From Astrothelium macrocarpum (taxonomy: Eukaryota; Ascomycota; Dothideomycetes; Trypetheliales; Trypetheliaceae): a DNA stretch of 64,000 nt. The translations under genes and the position numbers were made by a program. The DNA is taken from positions 372,001 to 436,000 of the forward strand of contig JAGEMR010000016.1 of NCBI GenBank assembly GCA_021030915.1. Reading direction: 5' to 3'. Positions 11,652-22,694 of the stretch are shown here, in pieces (the stretch's first letter is position 1; each line of letters opens with the position of its first letter). Below the pieces are notes generated by a model, which saw nothing but the letters and a program-made list of their open reading frames with translations, was not told where the DNA came from and ran no database searches.

Positions 11652-12686
11652 ATTCCCAGCATTCAGCAGGTATTCGCGCTAACGACTCTTTTCGACCTCG
11701 AGAGTGGATTGCGCTGATCGAAGAAGGCTGTCATGCAAAAAGACAGGCCTTCCAAGAAACTTTCGTGATTCTGTTGCGTTGTGGTTGATCTTCAGTTGCT
11801 TGACCAACACGCGTTATGGTACACTATCGTGGACAGCAGTCAATGTAGCTCGAAGGCAGCGTGCAGTAAGCAGCTCAAAGGATTGTAAGTACTGCTAGCA
11901 GCACGGGCAGAACTGCTGACGAAGGCTTTGAAACTTTGGTAATCACCTCGGTCGGAGCGGAAGCGTTCGTGTAGGAGTTTGAGCTGTAAGGTCGGATGGG
12001 ACTTTTCCGTCATCCGACTTCAACCTTGGGCAGTATTAGTCGGCGGCTTCATCTCCTTGATCTCCTTTTTTTGGCATCGTCGCGGTTGTTGGAAAATGAG
12101 ATCATTTCGGTCCTAGCGGCCGCTCCCGAGACCATCCGTGGCTGGTACGCTGGCTATCTCAACGTGGGTACCTTATTCCTTTTCCTCTCCTACCAGTGAG
12201 AAAAAAACCAAATTTGTATTCAGTTGAATATTGGAGATTATCACCTACTTTCCAGAGCAATTAAAGTAATGACGTCGACGCATAGACCTATCCTTTCGAT
12301 GGCTAGTGGATAATCATACCTTGGTCCTACGCTACCCAGAGCATCATAGATACCTACAACTCGCTGGTCTCTATCCTTGCCCGAAATCGGGCCCCTGGTA
12401 AGAATTTCTGATTCTTTGGTGCTTTGTAGACCAATTAATTATTTTAGATCATGGAAATTTTTCTGCAGACCCCCTGCTACCCCACACGTAGAATCGTTGC
12501 GTACGGACCGAAGCTCAAGGCTCGAAGATGCGCATCAAACTCCGACCGGCAACAGCTCATGAACCCCCAGCCCTTTATTCGAGATCTTACAAGATTATCC
12601 CATGTCTCGCCTCTCTAGACTGCAATGAATGATTCCCTGTCCCAACAGATTCAACGCGTCTGAGCTGACTGCAAGTTTGATTCGCG
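11652..12686. other. Intergenic region between housekeeping block and NLR-type locus
   Basis: 1,035 bases. It holds the PIS1 promoter and the region upstream of the NACHT gene. Short plus-strand open frames (for example 11996-12199) have no recognisable content. No RNA gene or repeat found. Confidence 0.5.
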
Positions 12687-15600
12687 ATGCGTATACCGCA
12701 ACCCAAGGATGCAGCGCTTTCCATTGATGCTGGTTTCTACAGTCTGGCCACTCTGTATGAGTCAGAAGAGCCTATTGAGGGCGAGTGAGTGTGATGAAAT
12801 CTGAATTTGGCGGCGTGAAATAAGTCGTGTTGACCTGCACTAGTCTTATTGTCGTCGCTGGCCCCGCTGGACATCCGTGGACTTCAAATCGTAATGTTAT
12901 GTGGCTCAGAGACTTCGTTCCTAAAGACTTTCCCAAGATAGCCGTACATATATATAGTCACTTCTCCTGGCCTCGTCGTCTAACCAGTCTAGCCGACCAT
13001 GCAGAAGTTTTTATGAAGAGTTTTCTAGCATTACGAAGGAAAAAGGAGGTCTGTCTTCCCGTTCATGGGCTCATAAGTCTGTGTCACTAATATACGGAAA
13101 AAGTCTAAAGGTCGCCCTTGCATTTTCGTTGGACACGACGTAGGATGCCTCCTCATCAAAAAGGTAATCGACTCCACGAAACTAGAAGTTGCGGCTCATC
13201 TACTAACGTCGCCAAGGCGCTCTACCAGTTGTCAATCCGTGAAGGGCAGAAAGAATCCTTAAATTTTGCTGCGGCGGTTTTCTTTGGAGCTCCACATGAC
13301 GGAATTGAAATGCCAGCTTTAGAAAGCACAATATATCATAGAAATGCTTCGGACCTTCTACTTGGCCAACTCAAGGCGAACTCGCCGGTGCTTTGTGATC
13401 TCAAAAGAGACTTCTTGAAGGCAGCTCGGGATATGCAGATCCTAAGTGTCTATGAACTCCAAGAAACTGAAATCATCGCTCAGGTATGTCCACAACTCAT
13501 TACTACCATTGACCTTGACAACTTTCGCAAAGATGTTGAGTGCTTGAACCCTGTTCATGATGTTTCCTTGTTCTCACGATTCATTCGAGTTCACGGAAAA
13601 AAAACGTGTGGATCGTGAGAGATACAAGTCGTCTCATACCCACTCAGGAGACTGTCGACAATAATAAGCAACAGAAATACTAAGCAGTATATCTCAACAA
13701 TACAATTTGAGTTTTCGCACTGCTCGGCTTTATACATTGTTTCTCCAGCATGTGTGTGAATGACTACACCTCTCACGATCCATAACATCTCTCATTGCAA
13801 TATCTGGCAGATTTTGGAACTCATTTACAGCTTCTAAATATGACGTGCAGAGCTCACATCGTAGATGGACTCGTGATGGGTCATCGCAGATGATAGTCGA
13901 TCCCAAGTCTGCCACTCTGCAATTCCCTAACGAGACCAGATTACCTTGTGATCGAGATCACTTCGGAATAGCCAAGGTAGAGCGTGGCGAACCTGGTATT
14001 TATTCCGTCATCAGTCATTTCATCGCCCAATTCATGTACGGAGATAGAACGAACACCCTTTTCAACCTCACCAAGGACGAAACCTCACAAGATGAGCTGT
14101 ACGAGCGACAATGGAAGGAGGGGGGATATGAAAGTGAACGAGAAAAAGGTCTAGAAAAATCTTTTCGTAACAGCGTACCAACACTTGCACGAGCCCATTC
14201 CTCGAAGCAAATGCCAGTGGAACAACTGTACTTTCCTGGAATGCATGATCGCGCAGTGGAGATTCAAGATGCTCTTTGGGACATTTTTGATTGCGTATTT
14301 GAGGACTTTTCAATTGATCCTAATTCTCCAGAGCCAAAGCGGTACAACTTTACTAAATGGCTGAAAGAAGATTCGAACGTCTACTGGATCAATGGAAAGG
14401 CAGCATCTGGAAAGTCAATCCTCATGAACCATGCCAGCAACAGTCTGCGAACAAAGTCGGCTTACAATTCTGGGCTGGATCATCCGCATTGCTAATGCCT
14501 ACCTTTTTATTACGGAATAATGGCACGACTTTGCAAAAAAGTTTGGAAGGTGTTCTTCGGTCTCTAATAGTTCAGATCGTTCAGCATAGGCCCGAATTGG
14601 AAAAATTGCTAGAGTTCCCAGATATTACGTTCGAGACTCATGACGTTACTACGAAAGCTCCTTGGGTTGGAGATCATCTCCTGTCAACACTGAAAAGTTT
14701 AATAGACCATGAAGCACAGTCTACATGCTTCTGTTTCTTCATTGATGGACTTGAGGAGGCCGACAAAGCCGCTGACAAGCATACTCTTGTTGATATGATT
14801 TTGCAATTAGCCGCCAATCAAAACTGCAAATTTGTTGTCTCTAGTCGGCGTCTTGATCTATTCAAGCAGGGATTCCGAGGTGCTGTCGAGTTAAGACTGC
14901 AGGATTTTACCTTGAGCGATGTCATGGACATACTTCATGACAAGCTACTTCCAAGACTTGAGCTCGCATATGTTGGGCAGGAAGACGCTATGCGCAAACT
15001 ATGTCTTGAAATCGGTCACGAAGCTGAAGGGAATCTTTTGCTGGCTCTGCTCATGATCGAATTGCTTGGGCATGAATTATTAAACGGCCGTTCTTTGGAA
15101 GAGCTTCGGGAGGCCGTAAAAGAGCAGAAAGACATGAAGCACATCATAGCCGCCATTGCAGCTAGCAAGATGTCCGTCGAGGAGAAAGCTAATCGCGGAC
15201 CCGAAAGTGATGGTAAGCCAGAGTCTGCACGGGCTTGCTCCTTCAGCTCGTTTGGAAGCGATGGAGATGCCAAGTTTTCGGTACGTACCGTTACCGGATC
15301 CTCCATGGCTAATTCCTATTCTCACTATGCGTCTGGAGCTCACGGCAAGTCACTGCAGACATATAACTCTGCGGGAAAAAAGCTTGGTATGGTAACTGAA
15401 GACGTTGAATATTCTTATAGAGAGTCGATGTCACAGCTGCCAGCTGACCAACTCAGCATACAGAATTTAGGTCTATCCATTGCAGGGACAGGATACTTAG
15501 CATCCGAGACGTCGAGCCCACGAGCTCTTCGAGATAGAGGCCACATTAATGACTTGGCCACGGAATTGTTTACCATCGTCAACCTCTGTGACCCCGATAG

Positions 15601-18600
15601 AAAAATCATGGAGCGCATTTCTGACATGCTTCCAGACCTACTTAGGGCATTCGCTCTGAAGCTAGGCTACAGGGCTCAAAGAAGTGCGATGCATCGAAAT
15701 GCCTCTTATTTTGTTCACAAAAATCGCAGGTATGTTTCGCGAGGCAAACATATTGTCATTATAAACCGACATTCAGTGTTCGTTCCAGGCGTATACAATT
15801 GTCTTTCGAAGATATGCTACCGCTCCAAAAAAATCACATCATTGCATATTAAAGGCGAACAGGCAAGGGAGATTGCAATTAATAGATATCTTGAAGAGCC
15901 GGAGGCCAGTTTGTACGACGCCAGGCGTCCTACTACACCTGAGGGCTTGAATTCAGTCTACCCCTCTCTGGGTCTAGATTGGAATGACAGTATCCTCGAG
16001 GACGAGACCAATTCATTCCCTGAAGGTCTGTTTCGTGAGTTCGTTCTAAAGACCACAGCATACAGTTGGCTTGTTGCGAGTTTGAAAAGAGAGTTGATGT
16101 TGACCCGCGCTACTCCTGATCTTATGGAGCATATCAGAAGAGATATTTTAGATGCTCTGCCATCTTCGCGCAAAATCAGCAGTACGGTGCCTTGGCAGGA
16201 GTACAAGGTAGCTCTAGAGCTAGATTGGGACCCACTTTCCTTTGTACGGCAGCAAAAATACGCCGAAAGCCCAGATAAAGCTTTGAAGAGCGCCATCACT
16301 CTTACTGGCTCCGCAGATGATGCTCAGGCAATGACTGCGTACGAGTACCTTTGCCAAACATGGCCGGCCACCGGGGAACAAATCATGTGGCTAGTTACAC
16401 AAGTGGCGCATGATGCCGTTGATCACCGTGCTGCCTGTAAGTATACCTTTCATCTATCACAATTAGCATACCTGCTCATTGTATCTAAGCCAAACTCCCG
16501 GATGGGACAAACGTCGATGTGAAAATTGAAGGAGACAAGTTCATTGTCGTAGCCACCGGCACTGGGGATTCCCTAGCGGAGATTGGACAACAGTTCGCAT
16601 GGCTCGGTGCGGCACTTCGATCATCCGCAGCTGAGTATGGGATAGCAACCTGCTCGCCACTCATTCGAACCTCCGAATCGGTTGGTAGCGCTTCTATGGC
16701 TCAAACACTAGAACAGCCCCAATTTATTGATGTCTTCTTCGTGATTGAGTTCCATATGAACGAGCCCGCTACCAATGGGAAGGGGCAACCTGGGCATTGT
16801 TGGCATGACATGTTCAGAAACCCAGTGTTAGTGACCGGCTTCCCAATACTCGGCAAACAAGAGCGTGGGCTTGGGCTCGAACTCCCACTTAACATGATTT
16901 CTACACTAGCTGGATCAGAACGAGCCAACGAGTTTGATGGTAAAACCATCATCAAAGGCTTTTCAACAATGTTGATCGCGACTAAGTTAGTGGGTGATCT
17001 ACTCATCTGGCATTATGTCTACAATAGTGAAGGGCAAAGAATTTCATACTTTGACTACAACGCTCAATTTGCTAATGGTATCTCCCTGTCACAATTAGAC
17101 CACATCCGACATGTGGTAGGTTGGTGCCAAGACAGTATATATAACGCTGGTAAGCATTTCCTGCATAACAGAGAAGGAGCCTTCCTAATTGCCTGGAAGG
17201 TGCCGCAAACGCGCGATACGATGTTGATGGAACATGTCTTCCTCGACCACACGCGGGATGCCTTCTCGAGAAAGTGTCAATTTCTGGTGGGAAATTCGTG
17301 ACAGGTGGCATTTCATGCGCCGTCGGCGTGAAAGATATTCCGCCACACCTAACGCGTAATGGGTATATCCCTAAACTAAAATGGATCGCTCAAAAATACG
17401 TCGTGTTATGGGACGAAATGGATAAAAGAGGTTGGCTTGTAAATGGCATTAGCGCATTGCTGCATTTAGTTCGCGCTTCCCTTAAGCATTACAGCACGGA
17501 TGATTTTTCCTCTTCATTCCTCTTCGATTCTAGCCGATTAGAAGAGGAAGGCGAACATAAGCCAAATTCTGCTCATAAGGTTCTCATTAGTGAGAGAAAC
17601 AGGATGCTTGAAATCTACCCAGGCAGGATGGAAAGGTTTGAGGAAGAAGAGGAAGAAGAGGAAGAGAAGCAAGAAGGCGTTGACATCAGAAAATCGAGGA
17701 ACCTGAAGAAAAAGAGGGGCTACTTCCTCTTCGAAGATCTTGTCGAACAGCACTACAATAGCCTGGAGCAGATCATAGAACATCAAAACAAGTCGGCGGG
17801 CGAAAATGGAATAAACCTAAAGGTTAGGATACGAAAGCACCTCGAAGGATGGGATTTTGTTGAGCTGGCCACGGACCATGACCCTTACCCACGGGTTGCG
17901 ACCCTTCAGGCACTTGGATTCGGCTGGGTAGACTTCATCCGCTTTATTGGTGCAATTACTTTGTTTGGCCGCGGATTTGGTGACATAATTCAGCCTATCG
18001 AATTCAGTGGCATGTGCCCAAAGTGGAGAAGTCTCCCTATACATAAATATTATCTGGCTACAAGTGTATTCGATTTGGAAAAAATCATCAAGAAGTTCGG
18101 CAAGAGATGGACGGATCCCATCGAACCTACCCATGACCTTTTATGGCATTGTCCGGGAGAGCTCGTTGCACGGTGTCATTGCCAGGGGCAACTTGTCTGC
18201 CAAAATATCCTTGGAGCGTTTAGGCGGCATGACGATCCGGTTCAAGTCTTCTATCCATCAAAGTCTCGCTTTCTTTCGCGTATACGAGGACCCGGTAAGC
18301 TAGAATCTAACGGTGCTGTTGTCTTTGGACATAATTTTTCATGGGGATTTCGCTGGAGAGAGAATGGGGACGAGGACTTGGAGGAAGCACACCTGCATTT
18401 ACCGCCAGCACTGGAACCTGAAGTCCTGCTCACTCCCGCTGGGCCTAGCTCAGAATCATCGATCAGAGCCGAAAGAGCGGGTCCTGGTAGAAGGACTCAG
18501 AACGGTGAAAGTACTTTGCGAGTGTTAACGAGTTCAACCCTCCTAACGGACTCGACACGATCAATTCCTACTGAACCAACAATTTATTCATCTCATACTT

Positions 18601-18725
18601 CCAACGTTGAAGAGCGGGAGTCTGCTCATGAGGCATCAAGTTCAAATCAACAAACAGCATCCGTCAAATACAAGCCAAGAAATCTTCGACACGAGAGAAG
18701 GCGGCTACCAAGAAGGGATTTTTAA
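12687..18725 (+). pseudogene. NLR-type NACHT protein with esterase-like N-terminus, broken by two frameshifts
   Basis: Exons: 12687-12784, 12844-13048, 13104-13163, 13217-13483, 13890-16436 and 16490-18725, by GT-AG junctions with CTAAC or CACTAAT branch points. The N-terminal region resembles the SesB-type alpha/beta-hydrolase found on fungal NLRs (FYSLATLYE, WLRDFVPKDFP, FVGHDVG, FFGAPHDG). A NACHT NTPase follows, with Walker A GKAASGKS and Walker B CFFIDGLEE. The long C-terminal region (LAEIGQQFAWLGAALRSS, WISQKY-like LKWIAQKYVVLWDE, FEDLVEQHY, GRGFGDIIQP) belongs to a known fungal architecture. The frame changes near 14,450 just after Walker A, and again near 17,272, with no room for introns. 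Each needs one extra base. Such receptors act in non-self recognition and heterokaryon incompatibility. As read, no full-length product can be made; a base-calling error remains possible. Confidence 0.8.
13609..13782. repeat. 13-bp inverted repeat flanking part of the large NLR intron
   Basis: The 406-bp intron 13484-13889 is far longer than its neighbours (52-59 bp). Inside it, a perfect 13-bp inverted repeat (TGGATCGTGAGAG at 13609-13621 and its complement at 13770-13782) bounds 174 bases. A partial further copy of TCTCACGAT lies at 13572. This could be a small MITE-like insertion. No clear target-site duplication was seen. Confidence 0.45.
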
Positions 18726-20042
18726 GCCTTGATCGGAATCAAACTCAGGTGAACGTTGCTAGCAGAGTAGAAACGAATGGGAAATCCGCCAAGGGGTAAG
18801 TGCAATTAGTGCCCGCTGTTATATGTAACAGAGCATACAAGAAGAGCAGGGACAATGTACGCTCAACAGCGCTAGAAACTTGGCGGTATCCCTGCAAGAC
18901 CAGGAGAACCGAGATGACGCCCAGCAATTGATCTGATTGGTATTGCACAGAAGGAAGAAAACATCAGGCGCACTAACCAAAGCCATTCTCATCTGATCCT
19001 ACCATAACGTGGATCTACCACAGATCACCAATCGGACTGATGGATCGCAGACTGCCTACCGGTAATGGAACACTTCGCGGGGCTGCTGTGGTCAATAATG
19101 GCCGAGGAGTACTCGAACTAGATCGCAACACAGCCATGCCTAGCGTATCTGCGGAGTAGGAAATGATTTAGGATCGATTGATCCTTTAGCCGAAACATCA
19201 TTTTCATGAGGCATTGAGATAGCGCACTTATTTAGGTGCAAAGCTGGACTCGAACATTGCAGGTGCTCCCAAAGAAGCGACTTTTAACATTTTGGCCAAA
19301 CTCAAACATTCGAAACATCTGGAAATGCGATTCCTGGACAAGCGACGCTCATAGCAGATGCTGCGTTTATTCAAATGGTTAGTAGCCGACTCCAGCGTCG
19401 TCCCCATTTCCCGTGCTTTGAATGCAGTCAACAGCAACAGTTGCAACCGTGTTCTTCCAGCTCCAAAAATACCAAGGGACCGGATAATTTGATCTGAATT
19501 CTTCATTCCAGCTGGTGAAAGTGTGGGGGCTGTTAGGCCAGCGCCTGGAACCTCTTTGCTTTGGTGGCACGAAGTCATGTCATGGCCATTCGACTATTGT
19601 AATTTGGTCGTCGGCCAAGATCAGATTGTGTAAATCAATGAACCCACTGCGTGGAAGTCGGCCACTTTTTGGTTCCTCAACTCTATCCAAACCGGGCGGA
19701 TCCAAGTGTTTATCAAGTCGACTGATACCGCGCTCAAGTTACACTTAAGCAAGCATTTAGAAAAGAGTCCAATCTGCAAGACTATAGCGGAACTTCTCTA
19801 CACTTTCTCCATATTATCTAGCTCATGAAATGTATTCCAAATACTGCATATCTACGCTACGCAAATCGTGCGAGATCTTTCGCTAAGATTTATCTCAAGC
19901 AGGCTCAAAAGGAATCCACCGTATGATGACACTTGATAGTGTCTGCTCAGCTGCATATGTCTCTCGTCGATCTTTTCGGGCAACTTCGTCTGCGTCCTCA
20001 CTTCCATACTATCCCGCATGCAGCTCTGCTCCCAACATCTAG
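18726..20042. other. Gene-poor stretch with NACHT relic
   Basis: 1.3 kb between the broken NLR and the 2EXR-like gene. Apart from the NACHT remnant listed separately (about 19,379-19,578) no gene is supported. Confidence 0.5.
19379..19578 (-). pseudogene. Decayed NACHT/STAND gene remnant
   Basis: On the minus strand one frame reads a segment (FVPPKQRGSRRWPNSPHTF, then TSWNEEF) with the spacing of the pre-NACHT motif of ankyrin/NACHT proteins (RRQ-x-GTG-x-W-x3-S-x2-F-x2-W). A second frame gives LGIFGAGRT in the place of the usual GIPGAGKT P-loop. The first frame then continues with VAVDCIQSTGN, resembling the strand after the P-loop (VVDYLxS). So three neighbouring NACHT landmarks occur in the right order but in two frames. 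No longer domain is left. This is a relic on the strand opposite to the NLR at 12.7-18.7 kb. The call rests on motif spacing only. Confidence 0.4.
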
Positions 20043-20717
20043 CTATACAGACTTTCCTCTATTCAACCTGCTTTCGATTCGTGGTAGTTCTTGTCGAAAA
20101 TGGTCTTCGATGAGATACTTCTCGTATTCCTTCGTAAGGTAGCCATGTGTGGTGTACTTTGCATGAGGAAGTTCAATGACTGACTTCTCAGTCCCTATCT
20201 TAACGATGGCCGGCGTCTTCAGCTCGTACAAAATCTGAATGGAGCCGAATGCATGAAAGATGCGGGTTCCCGTAAGGTGGATATTCAGGTGGCGGAGTGA
20301 TGTGAATTTGGCCAGCCACTCAGGCAGGCTCCTCTCTTCCAGCCACTCAAAGCCAGTCACGGGCTCATTGTCCTGGTTAGCAAAGAAACAGAGTGATTGT
20401 TCACAAAGATTTAGCTGAATGCGTTGGATCGCGGGTTCCAAGGAGGCTGGGCGGACGCTGAGATCGATGGGCGAAGCAGTAGTAATGTCGTCCGCGTTAG
20501 TATATCCAAGCCAGGGATCGAAAAGAAAGGTCGCCTTTTTGTGCAGAATAGGTGTAAACTCCTGTCTAGTTTTACGACAGGTTTGCAGAAGAGCAAACGA
20601 AGCCAAAGTGTTCGATACATGACGGTTGGTAGCGGTGACGACAACAGTGGTTTTTTCAGCGATGTAGCTGTAGATCAGCAGACGCACCTCAGCCGGCACG
20701 TCAAGCAAGGTAGGCAT
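20043..20717 (-). CDS. 2EXR/F-box-like domain protein
   Basis: A single-exon frame of 224 residues from the ATG at 20717. The N-terminus (LLDVPAEVRLLIYSYI) followed by LLQTCRKTRQEF is the pattern of the F-box-like 2EXR domain, common in filamentous ascomycetes and of unclear role, often linked to ubiquitin ligase adaptors. The rest has no recognised motif: a WLEERSLPEWLAKFTSLRHLNIHL segment looks like a single leucine-rich strand. No signal peptide or membrane helix. Neighbours give no functional hint. Confidence 0.7.
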   Translation of the reverse strand: MPTLLDVPAEVRLLIYSYIAEKTTVVVTATNRHVSNTLASFALLQTCRKTRQEFTPILHKKATFLFDPWLGYTNADDITTASPIDLSVRPASLEPAIQRIQLNLCEQSLCFFANQDNEPVTGFEWLEERSLPEWLAKFTSLRHLNIHLTGTRIFHAFGSIQILYELKTPAIVKIGTEKSVIELPHAKYTTHGYLTKEYEKYLIEDHFRQELPRIESRLNRGKSV

Positions 20718-21550
20718 CGTGAAGATTTAGTGAGGCAAATTTGTACGACAGATGTGGATATGAGGATAGAAAATAAGAATTCAAAGGGATAAAAGTTGAG
20801 AGAAGGGCTTTTGGACGGAGACAAACCTGCTCATGGGTGGCTGCAGCACAGTGATGCGCCATCGAAGACGCCTATGTTTCAAGTCCTCTTCCTGAGTGAT
20901 AACCAGATGTAGGAGAAGACGCCTTAGGCCTATCACTTAGATAGGAGGACCAAAATGTGAACGCAAGCAAACCCTGAACATTTCTTTCTGAAGGCATATT
21001 GTTTTAAAGCCTGCTGAACATCATAGTGAATGAGCACGTAGTCTTCCGTTGATTCCTCGTGGCATGATTTACAAATTCGATGCTGATGGTTTTGCCTCAT
21101 GGAAATCAAGGGTTCGGTAAATGCCGGTGATGGTCCAAGCTTTAAAATAACCAAAGTAGGCATAGTTCTACTGTCTGAATATATCAACACCTCTGCTGGA
21201 AAACAAAGTTTGTGATTTTCGGTTTAACGGACGGGGGATCAAAATGAATATTTGCGATCACGTAAGTCTCGGATGATAATCCGCTCACCGCCAGCAAAAT
21301 TATGCTCAGAATGTAGGACTGCCAACAAAAGCTCAATCCTGGCGCAATCCCCTGCGCCGAGGGATTTCATTGATTAGTATATATGAACTCTCCAAATTTC
21401 CGTTGCCGAAGCATGCTGGTAATCAAAGACGCTTTCTAAGGCCATTAAAACCATGAAGGCCTCTTCAATATTGGAGGTTCTTACAAAAAAAAAATCTGGA
21501 CATTTGAATTGTTGACTGGCAAAGATTCTGCCTGCAGATCGAGTTTCGCG
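20718..21550. other. Divergent intergenic region
   Basis: 833 bases between the divergent 2EXR-like and NTF2-like genes, holding both promoters. A minus-strand frame at 20933-21190 and one at 21374-21568 show no recognisable content. Confidence 0.5.
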
Positions 21551-22159
21551 ATGGCTGCTCAAACACAATTTCCAACTCTCTCTCAGTCAGCGGGCTACAC
21601 GCACAAGGGACCCTGGGGTCTGGACACGCGTTCCTCCGCTCCACTTGCCTTCCTCGAGAAATACACCAATAAGATTAAATCTTGTGATTTCTCCGGGCCC
21701 TTTCACAATTGTTATGCACCATCTGCTGTGTTTCACGACACAGACGGCACAGATTACGTCGGGGGAGCGAAGATATGGGAATGGATTAAAGAGCTTTTTG
21801 GGCCTTTCGAACGCTTCGAAGAATGGAAAGACGAAACGACTGCATTAGTTTTCGAAGAGAGTGTACCGATAGAGGCTGGTGTGGGGGTCGTCGAAGAACC
21901 GCAGGAGAAGAGGGGTTTGCCCAAAGCGGACTTGGTAGTTTATCAGCACGTGATGATATTTCATTTACGTGCACCAAACTTGCGCGGGAATGGGATCCCG
22001 GTGAGGAGAGCAATGGAATTTGTCATCGGGAAGAGTGAGGTGGAAGGACAAGGTATGGATGGGGTACAGATTTGGAGAGGAAAAGTATGGTGGGATAGAT
22101 CAATTCTCGAAAAAGAGATCAAAAGGAGAAGTGAACAGTCCCTTTCAGAATGCAGGTGA
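21551..22159 (+). CDS. NTF2/SnoaL-like fold protein
   Basis: Single exon, 202 residues, from the ATG at 21551; in-frame sequence upstream is less protein-like and an ATG in good context (GCGATGGCT) starts here. The first half has the features of an NTF2/SnoaL-like cone: a helix with FLEKYTNKIKSCDF, then AVFHDTDGTDYVGGAKIWEWIKELFGPF, where small hydrophobic and aromatic residues alternate. The second half (VVYQHVMIFHL, RRAMEFVIGK, VWWDRSIL) forms the beta-sheet. Members bind small molecules or act as isomerases or cyclases. No substrate can be given. The C-terminus is basic (EKEIKRRSEQS). Confidence 0.65.
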   Translation: MAAQTQFPTLSQSAGYTHKGPWGLDTRSSAPLAFLEKYTNKIKSCDFSGPFHNCYAPSAVFHDTDGTDYVGGAKIWEWIKELFGPFERFEEWKDETTALVFEESVPIEAGVGVVEEPQEKRGLPKADLVVYQHVMIFHLRAPNLRGNGIPVRRAMEFVIGKSEVEGQGMDGVQIWRGKVWWDRSILEKEIKRRSEQSLSECR

Positions 22160-22694
22160 TTGTGTAGACAAGGCTTCGAGGAAAGGCGTGGTGAAAAAGA
22201 ATAGACATATATGCTCGACAATTTGGCATTCACATAGAGTGGTAGCAACGCAAATCATTGCTCCCATAATGCCAGGTGCTGGGGTATTAGGTGCCTGTTT
22301 CGACTCAAGTGGCTGCTGTTTTAGCCAGCGCGAAAACTGAAACGGAAACAATTTATAAAACTCATATATAATTTATATAAAATTTTGACATTGTATGTCT
22401 TAATCATATCTGAAATGCACATAACGTGTGCGCCGTTATATGAGTCGCGCCGTTACACCTCTGATGACTCTATCTATGGAAAAAAGTTCTAATTCTTAGA
22501 GCTTTCCCGGACATATCTTTATTCTTCCTTTCCTTTTTACTAGATATGTCTAGTATATCGGCTTTCTTTCTTTTACTTCGTCCTTAGCGTTCTATCCCTT
22601 ATCCTTCCCTTCAAGTCCCTAACTTCAGTCGAGTCCGTGAAGCATCGTGACGAAACATAGAGACGCCAGATTTAATGGTCTCTCATTAGCCCTC
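22160..22694. other. Convergent intergenic gap
   Basis: 535 bases between two convergent genes. The part 22,340-22,480 is AT-rich. No gene or RNA seen. Confidence 0.5.

Noticed and set aside
19228..19578. Minus-strand frame of 116 residues taken as an intact gene
   Set aside because: Only a P-loop-like part is meaningful; the other NACHT landmarks are in another frame, so it is a relic.
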